Source: W0P28-013 sp051878315
GTDB lineage: Bacteria; Bacteroidota; Bacteroidia; Bacteroidales; Paludibacteraceae
Direction: 5' to 3'
DNA length: 64,000 nt
Assembly: GCA_051878315.1 (NCBI GenBank)
Contig: JBJEJW010000025.1
Location: 1-64,000, forward strand
The first letter of the stretch is position 1. The number at the start of each line of letters is the position of its first letter. Positions 49,717 to 58,854 of this stretch are shown here, piece by piece. Under the pieces are notes generated by a model. That model made no database searches, was not told the origin of the DNA, and was given only the letters and a program-made list of their open reading frames with translations. A program made the translations under genes and the position numbers.

Positions 49717-51219
49717 ATGTTTGACGAAAAAGATTTACAACAATTAGCAGCCAAAGGTATTGATCCTGCGGCAGTCGAGCGTCAATTAGCCTGTTTTGTT
49801 ACGTGCTTTCCTTATTTGACAATTAAACAAGCGGCTTCCGTTGACAATGGCTTATTGCGCTTGTCGGCCGACGACGAAGAGGCTGCCATTCGAGCATGGG
49901 ATTCTTATCTGTCGGGCGACGGACGTGTTGTAAAATTTGTGCCGGCGTCGGGTGCGGCTAGTCGTATGTTCAAAAATTTGTTTGAATTTCTGAACGGTAA
50001 CAACGATGAACCGCAAACCGATTTCGAAAAGACATTTTTCGAGCGATTACCTTATTTCGCCTTTTTTGCCGATTTGAATGCCGCTTGTCTGAAAAACGAA
50101 GGAATTGGCGTCGAAGCACTTGTGGCAGAGGGACGTTACAAAGATGTTGTGGCCAACTTGCTCGAATCTAAAGGGTTGAACTATGGCCAACTGCCCAAAG
50201 GATTGCTCAAATTTCATCTTTATCCGAACGAAGTGCGGACACCATTTTTGGAACATTTGGTCGAAGGTGCACTTTATGCCACGGTAAACGGGCATGCGTG
50301 TGTTCATTATACGGTTTCGACAGAGCATCGTGCGCTGTTCGAGCAGCATTTGGCCGACTCGCTGGCCACATACGAACGCCGCTTCGGTATCAAGTTTGAT
50401 GTGTCGTTCTCGGAACAAAAACCTTCGACAGACACCATTGCTGCGGCTGCCGACAATCAGCCTTTCCGTACGGCCGACGGCAAATTGCTGTTTCGTCCCG
50501 GCGGTCATGGTGCACTCATCGAAAATCTGAATGACATTGATGGCGATATCGTATTTATCAAAAATATCGACAATGTAGTGCCCGATCGCTTGAAACGACC
50601 AACTGTCGATTATAAAAAAATAATTGCAGGTTTGTTAGTGTCGTTGCAACGGCAGACATTCGCCTATTTGCGCGAACTCGAAAACGAGGCTATCAGTGAT
50701 GCCAAATTGGCGGTGATTGCACAGTTTTGCGCTAAGCGGCTGAACAATTTCAATCCGAATCAGGCGCAACTATCACGTGATGAACTCATCGCCTATTTGC
50801 GCCGCAAATTGAATCGGCCGATGCGTGTGTGCGGCATGGTGCGCAACGAGGGTGAGCCGGGTGGCGGTCCGTTCCTTACGGTAAATGCTGACGGCACCGT
50901 TTCGCCACAAATACTTGAAAGTTCGCAAATACAAGACAAAGCCGTGATGGCCGAAGCCACACATTTCAATCCGGTTGATTTAGTATGCGCTATCAAAAAT
51001 TATAAAGGCGAGAAATTTCATTTGCCCGATTATGTAGATAAAAACACCGGTTTTATCTCGTCGAAATCGAAAGACGGACGCGAGCTGAAAGCCCTCGAAT
51101 TGCCGGGATTATGGAATGGTGCCATGAGCGATTGGAATACTATTTTTGTGGAAGTGCCCATCGAAACGTTCAATCCCGTGAAAACGGTAAACGACCTTCT
51201 GCGTCCGCAGCATCAATAA
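49717..51219 (+). CDS. DUF4301 family protein
   Basis: A 500-residue cytoplasmic protein of a Bacteroidota-specific family. Features are VVKFVPASGAASRMFKNLFE (about 70-90, nucleotide-binding-like), FRPGGHGALIENLNDIDGDI and VFIKNIDNVVPDRLKRPTVD in the middle, and GEPGGGPFLTVNADGTVSPQ later. The block GGHGALIENLN...FIKNIDN resembles sugar-nucleotide transferases, so a nucleotidyltransferase fold is plausible but unproven. It stands alone. A weak -7-like TTATTTTG is about 60 bases upstream. Confidence 0.85.
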   Translation: MFDEKDLQQLAAKGIDPAAVERQLACFVTCFPYLTIKQAASVDNGLLRLSADDEEAAIRAWDSYLSGDGRVVKFVPASGAASRMFKNLFEFLNGNNDEPQTDFEKTFFERLPYFAFFADLNAACLKNEGIGVEALVAEGRYKDVVANLLESKGLNYGQLPKGLLKFHLYPNEVRTPFLEHLVEGALYATVNGHACVHYTVSTEHRALFEQHLADSLATYERRFGIKFDVSFSEQKPSTDTIAAAADNQPFRTADGKLLFRPGGHGALIENLNDIDGDIVFIKNIDNVVPDRLKRPTVDYKKIIAGLLVSLQRQTFAYLRELENEAISDAKLAVIAQFCAKRLNNFNPNQAQLSRDELIAYLRRKLNRPMRVCGMVRNEGEPGGGPFLTVNADGTVSPQILESSQIQDKAVMAEATHFNPVDLVCAIKNYKGEKFHLPDYVDKNTGFISSKSKDGRELKALELPGLWNGAMSDWNTIFVEVPIETFNPVKTVNDLLRPQHQ

Positions 51220-51283
51220 TGCAAGAAAGTCGCAGTCGCGACACCGTAACGGTTCCGAGAACATAGAGCCAAGAATATAGATT

Positions 51284-51310
51284 GTAGGGACGCCACACGC
51301 GGCGTCCCTA
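51284..51310. repeat. GTAGGGACG palindrome copy before sufE
   Basis: GTAGGGACGCC and GGCGTCCCTA pair around ACACGC. It is preceded by the same GAACATAG/AATATAGATT phrase seen at 32.7 kb. It lies in the gap between the converging DUF4301 and sufE genes. Confidence 0.75.
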
Positions 51311-51344
51311 TGTTTTTCAGGTCGGAAAGCAAGCCGGGGCAACG

Positions 51345-51764
51345 TTATCCTTTGCTTTTGAAAGCGAGGGCGTATAGTTTCATCTGCTTGATCATGGCCA
51401 GCAGACCATTGCTGCGCGTGGGCGACAAGTGTTCTTTCAGTCCTATTTGGTCGATAAAGTGCAGATCGGAGGCCAAAATTTCGTCGGGCGTGGCACCCGA
51501 CAGCACCTCGACGAGCAACGCTACAATGCCTTTGACGATGACAGCGTCACTCTCGCCGCGAAACGTGATGTGTCCGTCGGCATAATCGGCTGTGAGCCAT
51601 ACACGGCTTTGGCAACCATCAATCAGATTTTGGTCGGTTTTGTCGGCTTCGGGCAGTGGAGCGAGCGCATTACCCAAATCGACAAGATATTGATAACGAT
51701 CCATCCAATCGTCGAACGCGCTGAAAGCGTCGATTATCTCCTGTTGCTTTTCGTCGAGTGTCAT
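51345..51764 (-). CDS. sufE: SufE family sulfur-acceptor protein
   Basis: A 139-residue partner of the cysteine desulfurase SufS that takes the persulfide sulfur. The active cysteine is in NLIDGCQSRVWL (about Cys50). Family features include KQQEIIDAFSAFDDWMDRYQ, KGIVALLVEVLSGATPDEIL and HLSPTRSNGLLAMIKQMKLY. The sufC-sufD-sufS operon is 10 kb away in the same direction, so sufE is separate but the pathway is shared. Confidence 0.95.
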   Translation of the reverse strand: MTLDEKQQEIIDAFSAFDDWMDRYQYLVDLGNALAPLPEADKTDQNLIDGCQSRVWLTADYADGHITFRGESDAVIVKGIVALLVEVLSGATPDEILASDLHFIDQIGLKEHLSPTRSNGLLAMIKQMKLYALAFKSKG

Positions 51765-51925
51765 AGTGTTGTTGCTTTTTGGGGTTCATTCCGAAGCGCA
51801 AAATTACAAAAAAACATTGAATTTTTGGTTTGTATTGAATAAATACTTCGGCCTTTGAGATTTACTTATATCAAGATATTTTCTTGTAGTGAAACACAGA
51901 ATTATATGAAAGTTTACAACACAGA

Positions 51926-52978
51926 TTACTCTATGATACTTTCACTATCATCACTATGTTTCTCCTTGTTATTTAAAACACATTCCTTGTTCGTATTTGC
52001 ATAACAATACACACAAAAATGGTGGCAAGTGTTGTACATACCAATATCTTTGCTCACCATACATCCACACACTTTGCGTTGCCCTGTATCTTTTACTTTA
52101 GGTGTTTTTTTGGGAATAGGAGGTAGATTGCCAAAAATATCCCTTTCAGGCCATTTCAATGTATGGAGATAATATACAAGTTCCTCGTCATCGGCGAATA
52201 TGCGCTTCATCAATTCTCCATCAATACAACGATTGTGTTCAATACCGTATGCTGCGAGGTCGATGTCTTCGGCACAGGTTGCCATCTCAACATTCCATCT
52301 TTCTTTGTGCCAAGCCTCACGAATTTTCTTAAGTCCTTCAACTATCTCAATTTTCTGAGCATGATTTGCCTCGGCATTTTCCACGTCCTCTTTTGTAAAG
52401 AGCATAGTTTCCTTAACCAGATTATTCTGAACTTTTCTGTATGCTTTCACGTCAATGAAACTGAAAACAAGTTTATCTGTGTAACCTTTCAGTTTGTTAC
52501 CAATGTGCCAAATGCGGGTTAGCAAATCGCGAGGAGTAATGTTTGGCGCAATGATGAGAGGGTCGAACCGCCAAATGACTCTCTCTCTGCCAATCATTTT
52601 AGATAATTGTTTAAACGTTTCAATACGCTCGTCAACAGAAGGAACATTTGGTTCAAAGCCCTCTTTCACATAATCATTCAGGGTAAATTGAAAATAATAG
52701 TGAATGCCTCTCTTGTCCAACTCATGCAGATATGGAAGAATAGGCTTGGGATTTTTTGTCCAGAAAACGACTACCTTGCAGTTCTTAAAAGAAATATACA
52801 TTTTCTGCTGGTGGTTGAATGGATTGTACCAAGCACAATATCCTTTAGCCAAGCGGTTGAAAAACCATTTCGCATAAAATGCAGGTATATCGGTGCTGCG
52901 ACTCGCCGAAATAATGACGGGAGCCGTCGCTTCGACCTGTTGGCCTTGTTGGTTTTTGATGATTATTTTATCGGGCAT
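51926..52978 (-). CDS. DUF1848 family iron-sulfur protein
   Basis: A 350-residue protein of the DUF1848 family, related to spore-photoproduct-lyase-type radical SAM proteins. The N-terminus has PVIISASRSTDIPAFYAKWF and WTKNPKPILPYL; the cysteine cluster is C-terminal, CGCMVSKDIGMYNTCHHFCV followed by YCYAN, an arrangement unlike ordinary radical SAM enzymes. The reaction is unknown. It is AT-rich compared with neighbours and lies at the head of a small accessory island. Confidence 0.88.
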   Translation of the reverse strand: MPDKIIIKNQQGQQVEATAPVIISASRSTDIPAFYAKWFFNRLAKGYCAWYNPFNHQQKMYISFKNCKVVVFWTKNPKPILPYLHELDKRGIHYYFQFTLNDYVKEGFEPNVPSVDERIETFKQLSKMIGRERVIWRFDPLIIAPNITPRDLLTRIWHIGNKLKGYTDKLVFSFIDVKAYRKVQNNLVKETMLFTKEDVENAEANHAQKIEIVEGLKKIREAWHKERWNVEMATCAEDIDLAAYGIEHNRCIDGELMKRIFADDEELVYYLHTLKWPERDIFGNLPPIPKKTPKVKDTGQRKVCGCMVSKDIGMYNTCHHFCVYCYANTNKECVLNNKEKHSDDSESIIE

Positions 52979-52988
52979 TGCTGCTTAT

Positions 52989-53711
52989 TTATAAATCATA
53001 AAAACATTCTTTCATGCGACCGCTAAGCCATCTCAGATACCAAACGCCATTCTTTTCTAAGAATATGGTTCCACGATGGCTTATGAGAACTTCATGGACA
53101 TAATTTATGACTTCATTTCCTTCGCCAAAAAAATAATGCTTGTGTCCATCTTTATTTACAACATTCATTCCCCAAATGCCATAATCCGCCCACATTGCAG
53201 AAGAATATTCCGATTCGTTTGGGTCGCTTGAATCATCAATTATTATTCCATCTTTAATAACAAATCGATCAACCAAGAAACGCCCTACAAAAGTTAAGTT
53301 ACTTAATTTCCTTATGCTTGAAAAAAGTTCTTTGTTTTCTTCATTGTCAAAATAAACGTTTCCATTATCATCAATAATCCAAAATGTCTGACGAAAATTA
53401 TTCAGTCTAAATCCACCTTTTACATCTCCTCTGTTTATTAGCTCATCCTCGTTGTTGTCCTCGGCCAAATAATAGCCAACGGAATAATACGTAATTTTCC
53501 GAACTCCTTTTGGGAGAATATTCATTCCTGTATTATCAATAAGATTGTACAAATTATGCCAATTACCATGTGAAAGCGTATCAATGACAATTTCAAATGG
53601 TCCTTCGTCAGTCTTTGTTAATGGGTCCTTAACCATAGTTCCATCTTTCAATACAATCATATATCCTTTATAGGGAATAAAAACTCTTCTATGACCATCA
53701 ACAAAATTCAT
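52989..53711 (-). CDS. Protein of unknown function in the AT-rich island
   Basis: A 240-residue protein that I do not recognise. It has no signal peptide. The sequence is acidic and aromatic with repeated short turns (VDGHRRVFIPYKGYMIVLKD, WIIDDNGNVYFDNEENKELF, FLEKNGVWYLRWLSGRMKEC), resembling WG-repeat or beta-propeller-like strands. It is AT-rich and lies 10 bases before the DUF1848 gene on the same strand, with two more unknown genes upstream. It may be part of a polymorphic toxin-immunity or defence locus; there is no direct evidence. Confidence 0.65.
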   Translation of the reverse strand: MNFVDGHRRVFIPYKGYMIVLKDGTMVKDPLTKTDEGPFEIVIDTLSHGNWHNLYNLIDNTGMNILPKGVRKITYYSVGYYLAEDNNEDELINRGDVKGGFRLNNFRQTFWIIDDNGNVYFDNEENKELFSSIRKLSNLTFVGRFLVDRFVIKDGIIIDDSSDPNESEYSSAMWADYGIWGMNVVNKDGHKHYFFGEGNEVINYVHEVLISHRGTIFLEKNGVWYLRWLSGRMKECFYDL

Positions 53712-53745
53712 ATTTCTTTAGAAAAAAGTATTCATACTTGTTCTT

Positions 53746-54075
53746 TTAAAACCTCATACTCTGACTGTTTTTATCTTTAACGTAAAAAGCCGTGATTTTG
53801 TATCTGCCAAAATTTTTAAAGATTATGCCATCACATTCTTTTGGCAAATCCGAAGGGATTTCAATCGGTGCCACATTCTCCACATCCATCACGATTGGTC
53901 GGCGGATATTGAGGAAATACACTGCGTCATCTTCTGAAAGCGGTGTGTTGCAGAACAATCCGCTGTTTGGGCGGTAATAGGTCGGCATAGGCTCGCCATT
54001 TTCTGTCATCACGTATGAATGCCCAATATCGGGAAGGACTTTGAACTTAGGCCGCTTTTTGAATAAGTTGAACAT
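53746..54075 (-). CDS. Small protein of unknown function in the AT-rich island
   Basis: A 109-residue soluble protein of unknown family: KKRPKFKVLPDIGHSYVMTE, then YYRPNSGLFCNTPLSEDDAV, YFLNIRRPIVMDVENVAPIE and KNFGRYKITAFYVKD. Probably a single beta-rich domain. It is 34 bases upstream of the 240-residue gene in the same direction, so the two are likely one operon. No recognisable motif. Confidence 0.6.
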   Translation of the reverse strand: MFNLFKKRPKFKVLPDIGHSYVMTENGEPMPTYYRPNSGLFCNTPLSEDDAVYFLNIRRPIVMDVENVAPIEIPSDLPKECDGIIFKNFGRYKITAFYVKDKNSQSMRF

Positions 54076-54101
54076 GGTCTATAGATTTATGTTGTTAAAT
54101 A

Positions 54102-54326
54102 TCAGAAAAATTCAGGTGCGGTAATATTGATCATCTTCACTTTACCTTGATCGTTGAAGTCCACAACAAAGCCTACAGACTTGTCAACGACAAGTGCCTT
54201 GGAGTGCATTCTGCCATCGACTATTTTAAAATCAAATGTCTTGTTTACATGTTTCATTGTTCGCAATTTACAAACAAGATAATCCATATACTCTTGTTTA
54301 GATGTCAATTCTTGAAACACCCACAT
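54102..54326 (-). CDS. Small protein of unknown function in the AT-rich island
   Basis: A 74-residue protein with the pattern KTFDFKIVDGRMHSKALVVD and KSVGFVVDFNDQGKVKMINI. The MHSKALVVD segment superficially recalls a phospholipase D HKD motif but lacks the second half. It is first in the three-gene unknown cluster, 26 bases before the next gene. Function unknown. Confidence 0.5.
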   Translation of the reverse strand: MWVFQELTSKQEYMDYLVCKLRTMKHVNKTFDFKIVDGRMHSKALVVDKSVGFVVDFNDQGKVKMINITAPEFF

Positions 54327-54435
54327 TGAAGCATAATGTAAGTCTTCTGCCTACAAAGATATAAAAATAATTGCATATTTTATGGGTTAAGTCAAAAATA
54401 TGCAAGATTTTTTTGATTCGAGAGGTGCGCCATTT

Positions 54436-55653
54436 TTATTTTGTCACTTGCTCCCAGGCGTGCCAGAAGTCGGGGTACGATTTGCTCACGACGTCGGGGT
54501 GCTCGATGACTATCGGCATCAGTGCAGCTGTCGGCGCAAAAGCCATGGCCATACGGTGGTCGTTGTAGGTGGCGATGCGCGGCAGCGGGTCGGCGGTGCA
54601 GCGGGTGCCGTCACACGCAAGGCTGTCGGTGCCGGCCGTAAGCACAAATCCGCATTTGCGCAGTTCGGCTGCAAGGGCGGCTATGCGGTCGGTTTCTTTG
54701 ATGCGCAGGGTGTGCAGACCGGTAAAAGTAAAGTTGATGCCCAACGCACAGCACAGCACAACAAACGTCTGTGCCATGTCGGGCATGTTGTCGAAATTGT
54801 AAGCGAAATGCGTTGGTAACGTGCCGCCGGTGTAAGCAATTTCTACATTTTGACCGACAAATCGGGTGTCAACACCAAACTGTCGGAACATTGTCGCAAT
54901 ATTGGAGTCGCCTTGCCATGAATTTTGTTGCAGTTGGGGTAAAACAATTCGTCCGCGTTTGGCTATGGCTAATAGTTCGTACCAATACGATGCGGCCGAC
55001 CAATCGTTCTCGACCGTGAAGTGTGTGGCGGTGTACGCTCCTTCACCAATGGTGATGGCGGTGGGCGATAAGGCTACTTGCGCTCCGAAGAGTTGCATCA
55101 TGTTTGCCGTCAGTTCGACGTATGGCCACGATGTTTTTGCACCTGTCAGGTGGAGTGTCAAACCACCTTCGATATATGGCGCTACCATCATTAAAGCCGA
55201 AAAGTATTGACTACTTTGCCCAAAGTGGGGCGTGAGTGTACCTCCATGCAATTTTTTGCCTGTGATACGTAGTGGCGGGAAACCGTCTTGGCCGGCGTAT
55301 GTAATATCGGCTCCGAGTGTACGCAGCGCATCGACCAGCGGCCCGATGGGACGTTGCAGCATGCGTGCCGAACCGGTGAGTGTAACGGTGCGGCCTTGTC
55401 GCGTGGCAAAAAACGCGGTCAGAAAACGCATGGCTGTGCCGGCGGCACCGATATCTATCGTGTCGGAATCGGAGTGCAAAGCGCGTTGCAACGCATCTGT
55501 ATCGTTGCAACGAGCGATGTTGACACAAGAGCATATTTGTCCGCTCAATGCGTCGATTATCAGTGCACGGTTACTGATACTTTTCGAGGCAGGCAGGGTT
55601 ACAGCCCCTGTCAGTGGCGCGTGTGGCGGTATGTGTGGCAGGTGGCGTTCCAC
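54436..55653 (-). CDS. aroA: 3-phosphoshikimate 1-carboxyvinyltransferase (EPSP synthase)
   Basis: A 405-residue enzyme of the shikimate pathway that joins shikimate 3-phosphate and PEP. Substrate motifs are LPASKSISNRALIIDALSG (about 20-38), IGAAGTAMRFLTAFFATRQG (about 68-87) and RIKETDRIAALAAELRKCGF (about 310-330). It is shorter than most (about 430), consistent with Bacteroidota. It starts one base after the stop of the DUF6242 gene, so it is the last gene of the long leftward operon. Confidence 0.97.
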   Translation of the reverse strand: MERHLPHIPPHAPLTGAVTLPASKSISNRALIIDALSGQICSCVNIARCNDTDALQRALHSDSDTIDIGAAGTAMRFLTAFFATRQGRTVTLTGSARMLQRPIGPLVDALRTLGADITYAGQDGFPPLRITGKKLHGGTLTPHFGQSSQYFSALMMVAPYIEGGLTLHLTGAKTSWPYVELTANMMQLFGAQVALSPTAITIGEGAYTATHFTVENDWSAASYWYELLAIAKRGRIVLPQLQQNSWQGDSNIATMFRQFGVDTRFVGQNVEIAYTGGTLPTHFAYNFDNMPDMAQTFVVLCCALGINFTFTGLHTLRIKETDRIAALAAELRKCGFVLTAGTDSLACDGTRCTADPLPRIATYNDHRMAMAFAPTAALMPIVIEHPDVVSKSYPDFWHAWEQVTK

Positions 55654-55654
55654 G

Positions 55655-56953
55655 TTAGTTCACGAATCCGGGTGCTTCGCTGTTTTTGCGCCCTTTCCAT
55701 ACGTCGCTCAACACGGTCGTGGCGGTTTGTCCGCCCACGATGTAGATATAGCTGTCGCTATCGACAATGATGGAGTGTCCGTAGCGTGCCAACCACAAAT
55801 CGGGTAGCATGTTTTTGGCAGGCATGGTGTCCCATGTCAGACCAAAATCAGGCGAATACCATTGTTTGTCGGCGCATGGCCCATTGTTGTCGGCACCGCC
55901 TATCAGCAACAGTTCGTCGGCATATTGTACGACTGCAGCGCCATATCGTGGAGCGAACCACTCTTTGGAGGCTGCCAAATTGGCCCAATAACTACCGTCG
56001 GCACTGCTCCATACTGTGCCGAGTATAGAGCCATCGGTTTTTCGACCACCTACAACAAAGGCACGATACTTTCCCGATGGTTCTGTATCGACGCATACGG
56101 CAAAGTCGCTGTCGGGGAAATTGCTCGGCAGACTGCCCAAATTGTTCCACATCAGCAAATCGGGCGACGCAAACATATAGCGTGTATCGCTTGTTTGTCC
56201 GATGGCGAATAGTTGATTATTCATAGCAAATGCCAAACGTGATACGGGAAGATCGGTTGCACGCGCGTTCCACGTTGTTGGTGTGGTTGCTTGGTAGAGC
56301 GTGTTACCGTCGATGACTAATAGGCAACTATCGGTGGCAACGATGCCGTCCAAGTTGGTGGTTGCAGGCAGGCCGTTGATGGTTTGGCGTGTCCATTGTT
56401 TGCCGTCGGTGCTTGTAAACAACGTGATTTCGGTGGTATTTTTTACAAAATAGCACAATCGGTTGTTGTACATGACGGTTTTCTGTTGCACAATCGTCTG
56501 ATCGGCGACTATTTCGGAGTTTATGCCTTGCCAATTATATAAATCGGGGTCGATTTGGTGAGTACATACGCGCACAATGTAAGTGCGTGTCGATTCGCCG
56601 TCGGTGGCAAGTGTAGTGATTGTAACCGGTTTTGTGAAATCGATGGTATCGGTGCCTGTGTATGTCGTCGTGTCGTTTATCACGATCTGTTTCAGCGTGT
56701 TGCCATATATGGTAGGCGTCAGTTCGTGTAGCGGTGTCAGATAGGGCAACGAATCGATGTTGTAGATGACGTTGCTGTCGTTGTCGATAGTGAACGTTAT
56801 CTTTTTGAGTGTCGGCAGGCTGTCGTGCGACAGATAGAACATGCTCAATGTGGCATCCGATGATAGTGTCGTTGTGCTCTCGTCGGTGGTGCAGGCTGTA
56901 GTCAAGCCGATGGCAACACACAAAATGAAACAAAGGTACCGTTGTGTTTTCAT
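55655..56953 (-). CDS. DUF6242 family lipoprotein with kelch-like repeats
   Basis: A 432-residue lipoprotein (KTQRYLCFILCVAIGLTTAC, Cys21). An immunoglobulin-like N-terminal domain (about 35-125: KKITFTIDNDSNVIYNIDSL, LKQIVINDTTTYTGTDTIDF) is followed by beta-propeller repeats (SPDLLMWNNLGSLPSNFPDS, FVVGGRKTDGSILGTVWSSA, VQYADELLLIGGADNNGPCA, DSYIYIVGGQTATTVLSDVW). It is probably on the outer-membrane surface, binding an unknown ligand. The frame opens at 57043, but the lipobox fixes the start at 56953, 7 bases after pfkA. Confidence 0.85.
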   Translation of the reverse strand: MKTQRYLCFILCVAIGLTTACTTDESTTTLSSDATLSMFYLSHDSLPTLKKITFTIDNDSNVIYNIDSLPYLTPLHELTPTIYGNTLKQIVINDTTTYTGTDTIDFTKPVTITTLATDGESTRTYIVRVCTHQIDPDLYNWQGINSEIVADQTIVQQKTVMYNNRLCYFVKNTTEITLFTSTDGKQWTRQTINGLPATTNLDGIVATDSCLLVIDGNTLYQATTPTTWNARATDLPVSRLAFAMNNQLFAIGQTSDTRYMFASPDLLMWNNLGSLPSNFPDSDFAVCVDTEPSGKYRAFVVGGRKTDGSILGTVWSSADGSYWANLAASKEWFAPRYGAAVVQYADELLLIGGADNNGPCADKQWYSPDFGLTWDTMPAKNMLPDLWLARYGHSIIVDSDSYIYIVGGQTATTVLSDVWKGRKNSEAPGFVN

Positions 56954-56960
56954 ACGTTTG

Positions 56961-57935
56961 TCAGATGGAAAGAATTTGTAAAACACCGATTTTCGATTTG
57001 TTAATCGGTTTATCGTCTTTGATGGCTTTGGTGAATGGTACAAGTACCACTTCGTCGTGTACGATGCCTACCATGACGCTGCGTTGTTCGTCGAGTAGTG
57101 CATCGATTGCGGCCACGCCCATTCGGCTGGCGATGATACGGTCGTAGGCTGTGGGAGTTCCGCCGCGCTGCAGATGTCCGAGAATGGTTACGCGCGCATC
57201 GAATGTCGGATAGTCGCGTTTCATGCGTTCTGCAAGTGCCGTTGCGCCGCCGCCACCTTCGGCCACGATGACGATGCTGCTGTTTTTCGATTTACGGAAA
57301 CCGTTTTTGATAAGTCCTTCGAGTTGTTCCTCGTTGGTTTGTTCTTCGGGAATGATGGCGGCTTCGGCACCGGATGCGAGTGCGCTGTTCAGAGCGAGAA
57401 AACCGGCGTCGCGTCCCATTACTTCGACAAAGAAGAGGCGTTCGTGCGAATTGGCCGTGTCGCGTATTTTGTCCACCGCTTCGACGATGGTGTTGAGTGC
57501 CGTGTCGTAGCCGATGGTGCTGTCGGTGCCGCATAGGTCGTTGTCGATGGTGCCGGGTAGTCCGACGATTGGCACATTGTATTCTTGTGCAAAGATACGT
57601 GCGCCGGTGAAAGTGCCATCACCACCGATTACGACAAGTGCGTCAATCTCTTCGCGCACCATGGTGTCGTAGGCTATTTTGCGGCCTTCGGGTGTGGTAA
57701 ATTCCTGACAACGAGCCGTTTTCAGAATGGTGCCGCCACGTTGTATGATGTTGCTCACGTCTTCGGTGTGAAATTCTTTGATTTCGCCCGTTATCAAGCC
57801 TTTGTAGCCGCGATAGATGGCTTTCACGCGAATGTGATTGAATATGGCGGCACGTGTTACTGAGCGTATGGCAGCATTCATGCCGGGAGCGTCGCCTCCC
57901 GATGTCAAAATACCGATGCAATTAAGTTTGTACAT
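56961..57935 (-). CDS. pfkA: ATP-dependent 6-phosphofructokinase
   Basis: A 324-residue glycolytic kinase. ATP and substrate sites are CIGILTSGGDAPGMNAAIRS, VIGGDGTFTGARIF and GLPGTIDNDLCGTD (Asp-Gly pattern of the ATP-dependent type, as opposed to the PPi-dependent enzyme); VTILGHLQRGGTPTAYDRII follows. It lies between ispH (29 bases upstream) and the DUF6242 lipoprotein. Confidence 0.97.
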   Translation of the reverse strand: MYKLNCIGILTSGGDAPGMNAAIRSVTRAAIFNHIRVKAIYRGYKGLITGEIKEFHTEDVSNIIQRGGTILKTARCQEFTTPEGRKIAYDTMVREEIDALVVIGGDGTFTGARIFAQEYNVPIVGLPGTIDNDLCGTDSTIGYDTALNTIVEAVDKIRDTANSHERLFFVEVMGRDAGFLALNSALASGAEAAIIPEEQTNEEQLEGLIKNGFRKSKNSSIVIVAEGGGGATALAERMKRDYPTFDARVTILGHLQRGGTPTAYDRIIASRMGVAAIDALLDEQRSVMVGIVHDEVVLVPFTKAIKDDKPINKSKIGVLQILSI

Positions 57936-57964
57936 AATGTTTCGTGTATAAAAGTTATTGATTA

Positions 57965-58828
57965 TCAGTTGTTTAGTAATTTATTTAATTTTTCGGCAAT
58001 TTCTTCCATCAGCCATTTCGGGGTCGATGTGGCACCGCAGATGCCTATGGAAGCAACATGGTGCAAAGTGTCGGGGTCGATGTCGTCGGCCGTCGATATG
58101 AAATAACTGCGCGGATTGACGGCGATACATTCGCTAAACAGCACTTTGCCGTTCGAACTTTTGGCGCCGCTCACAAACAACACCATGTCGAATCTGCTTG
58201 CAAAGTTACGAATATTCGGAATACGATTGGCCACTTGGCGACAAATTGTGTCGAAGAATTTGAATTGTGCTCCGTTGCGCATGCGCCGACGTATGGTTTC
58301 GACCAAATTGTTGAATTTGGCGACGGATTGCGTGGTTTGCGAGAATAGTATGATGTCGCGCCCGAAATCGAGCGTGTCTATTTCGTCGGCATGTTCCACG
58401 ACGATGGCGTGTCCGTTGGTTTGTCCCACAAGGCCGTTCACTTCGGCGTGTCCGCGTTTGCCGTATATGACGATTTGGGCTTCGGGGAATTCCGTGTACG
58501 CCGTGCGGATTTTTTTTTGCAACGCCAGCACTACCGGACACGAAGCGTCCACTATCTGTATGTCGTTACGTCGTGCGATGTTGTAAGTTTCGGGCGGTTC
58601 GCCATGGGCGCGAAACAACACTTTGCAGCCGTGCAACTGTTGCAGTTGCGCATGGTCTATCGCGACCAATCCTTTGTCGGACAGACGCCGCATTTCCTGC
58701 TCGTTGTGCACGATGTCGCCGAGGCAACAGAGTCGTTGCTCGGTTTGCAGTTCTTCTTCGGCCTTTTTGATGGCGTTCACCACGCCGAAGCAGAATCCTG
58801 ATGTATTGTCTATCTCGATGGTTACCAT
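57965..58828 (-). CDS. ispH: 4-hydroxy-3-methylbut-2-enyl diphosphate reductase
   Basis: A 287-residue iron-sulfur enzyme that makes IPP and DMAPP at the end of the MEP isoprenoid pathway. The three cluster cysteines appear in SGFCFGVVNAIKKAEEE, VDASCPVVLALQKKI and SIGICGATSTPKWLMEEI; FRAHGEPPETY and IVIYGKRGHAEVNGLVGQ are further family blocks. Dependence on iron-sulfur assembly links it to the suf genes upstream in the same run. A palindrome ATTTAGA-TTGAG-TCTAAAT (58842-58860) lies just before its start. Confidence 0.97.
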   Translation of the reverse strand: MVTIEIDNTSGFCFGVVNAIKKAEEELQTEQRLCCLGDIVHNEQEMRRLSDKGLVAIDHAQLQQLHGCKVLFRAHGEPPETYNIARRNDIQIVDASCPVVLALQKKIRTAYTEFPEAQIVIYGKRGHAEVNGLVGQTNGHAIVVEHADEIDTLDFGRDIILFSQTTQSVAKFNNLVETIRRRMRNGAQFKFFDTICRQVANRIPNIRNFASRFDMVLFVSGAKSSNGKVLFSECIAVNPRSYFISTADDIDPDTLHHVASIGICGATSTPKWLMEEIAEKLNKLLNN

Positions 58829-58854
58829 TTTTGTCTTTTTTATTTAGATTGAGT

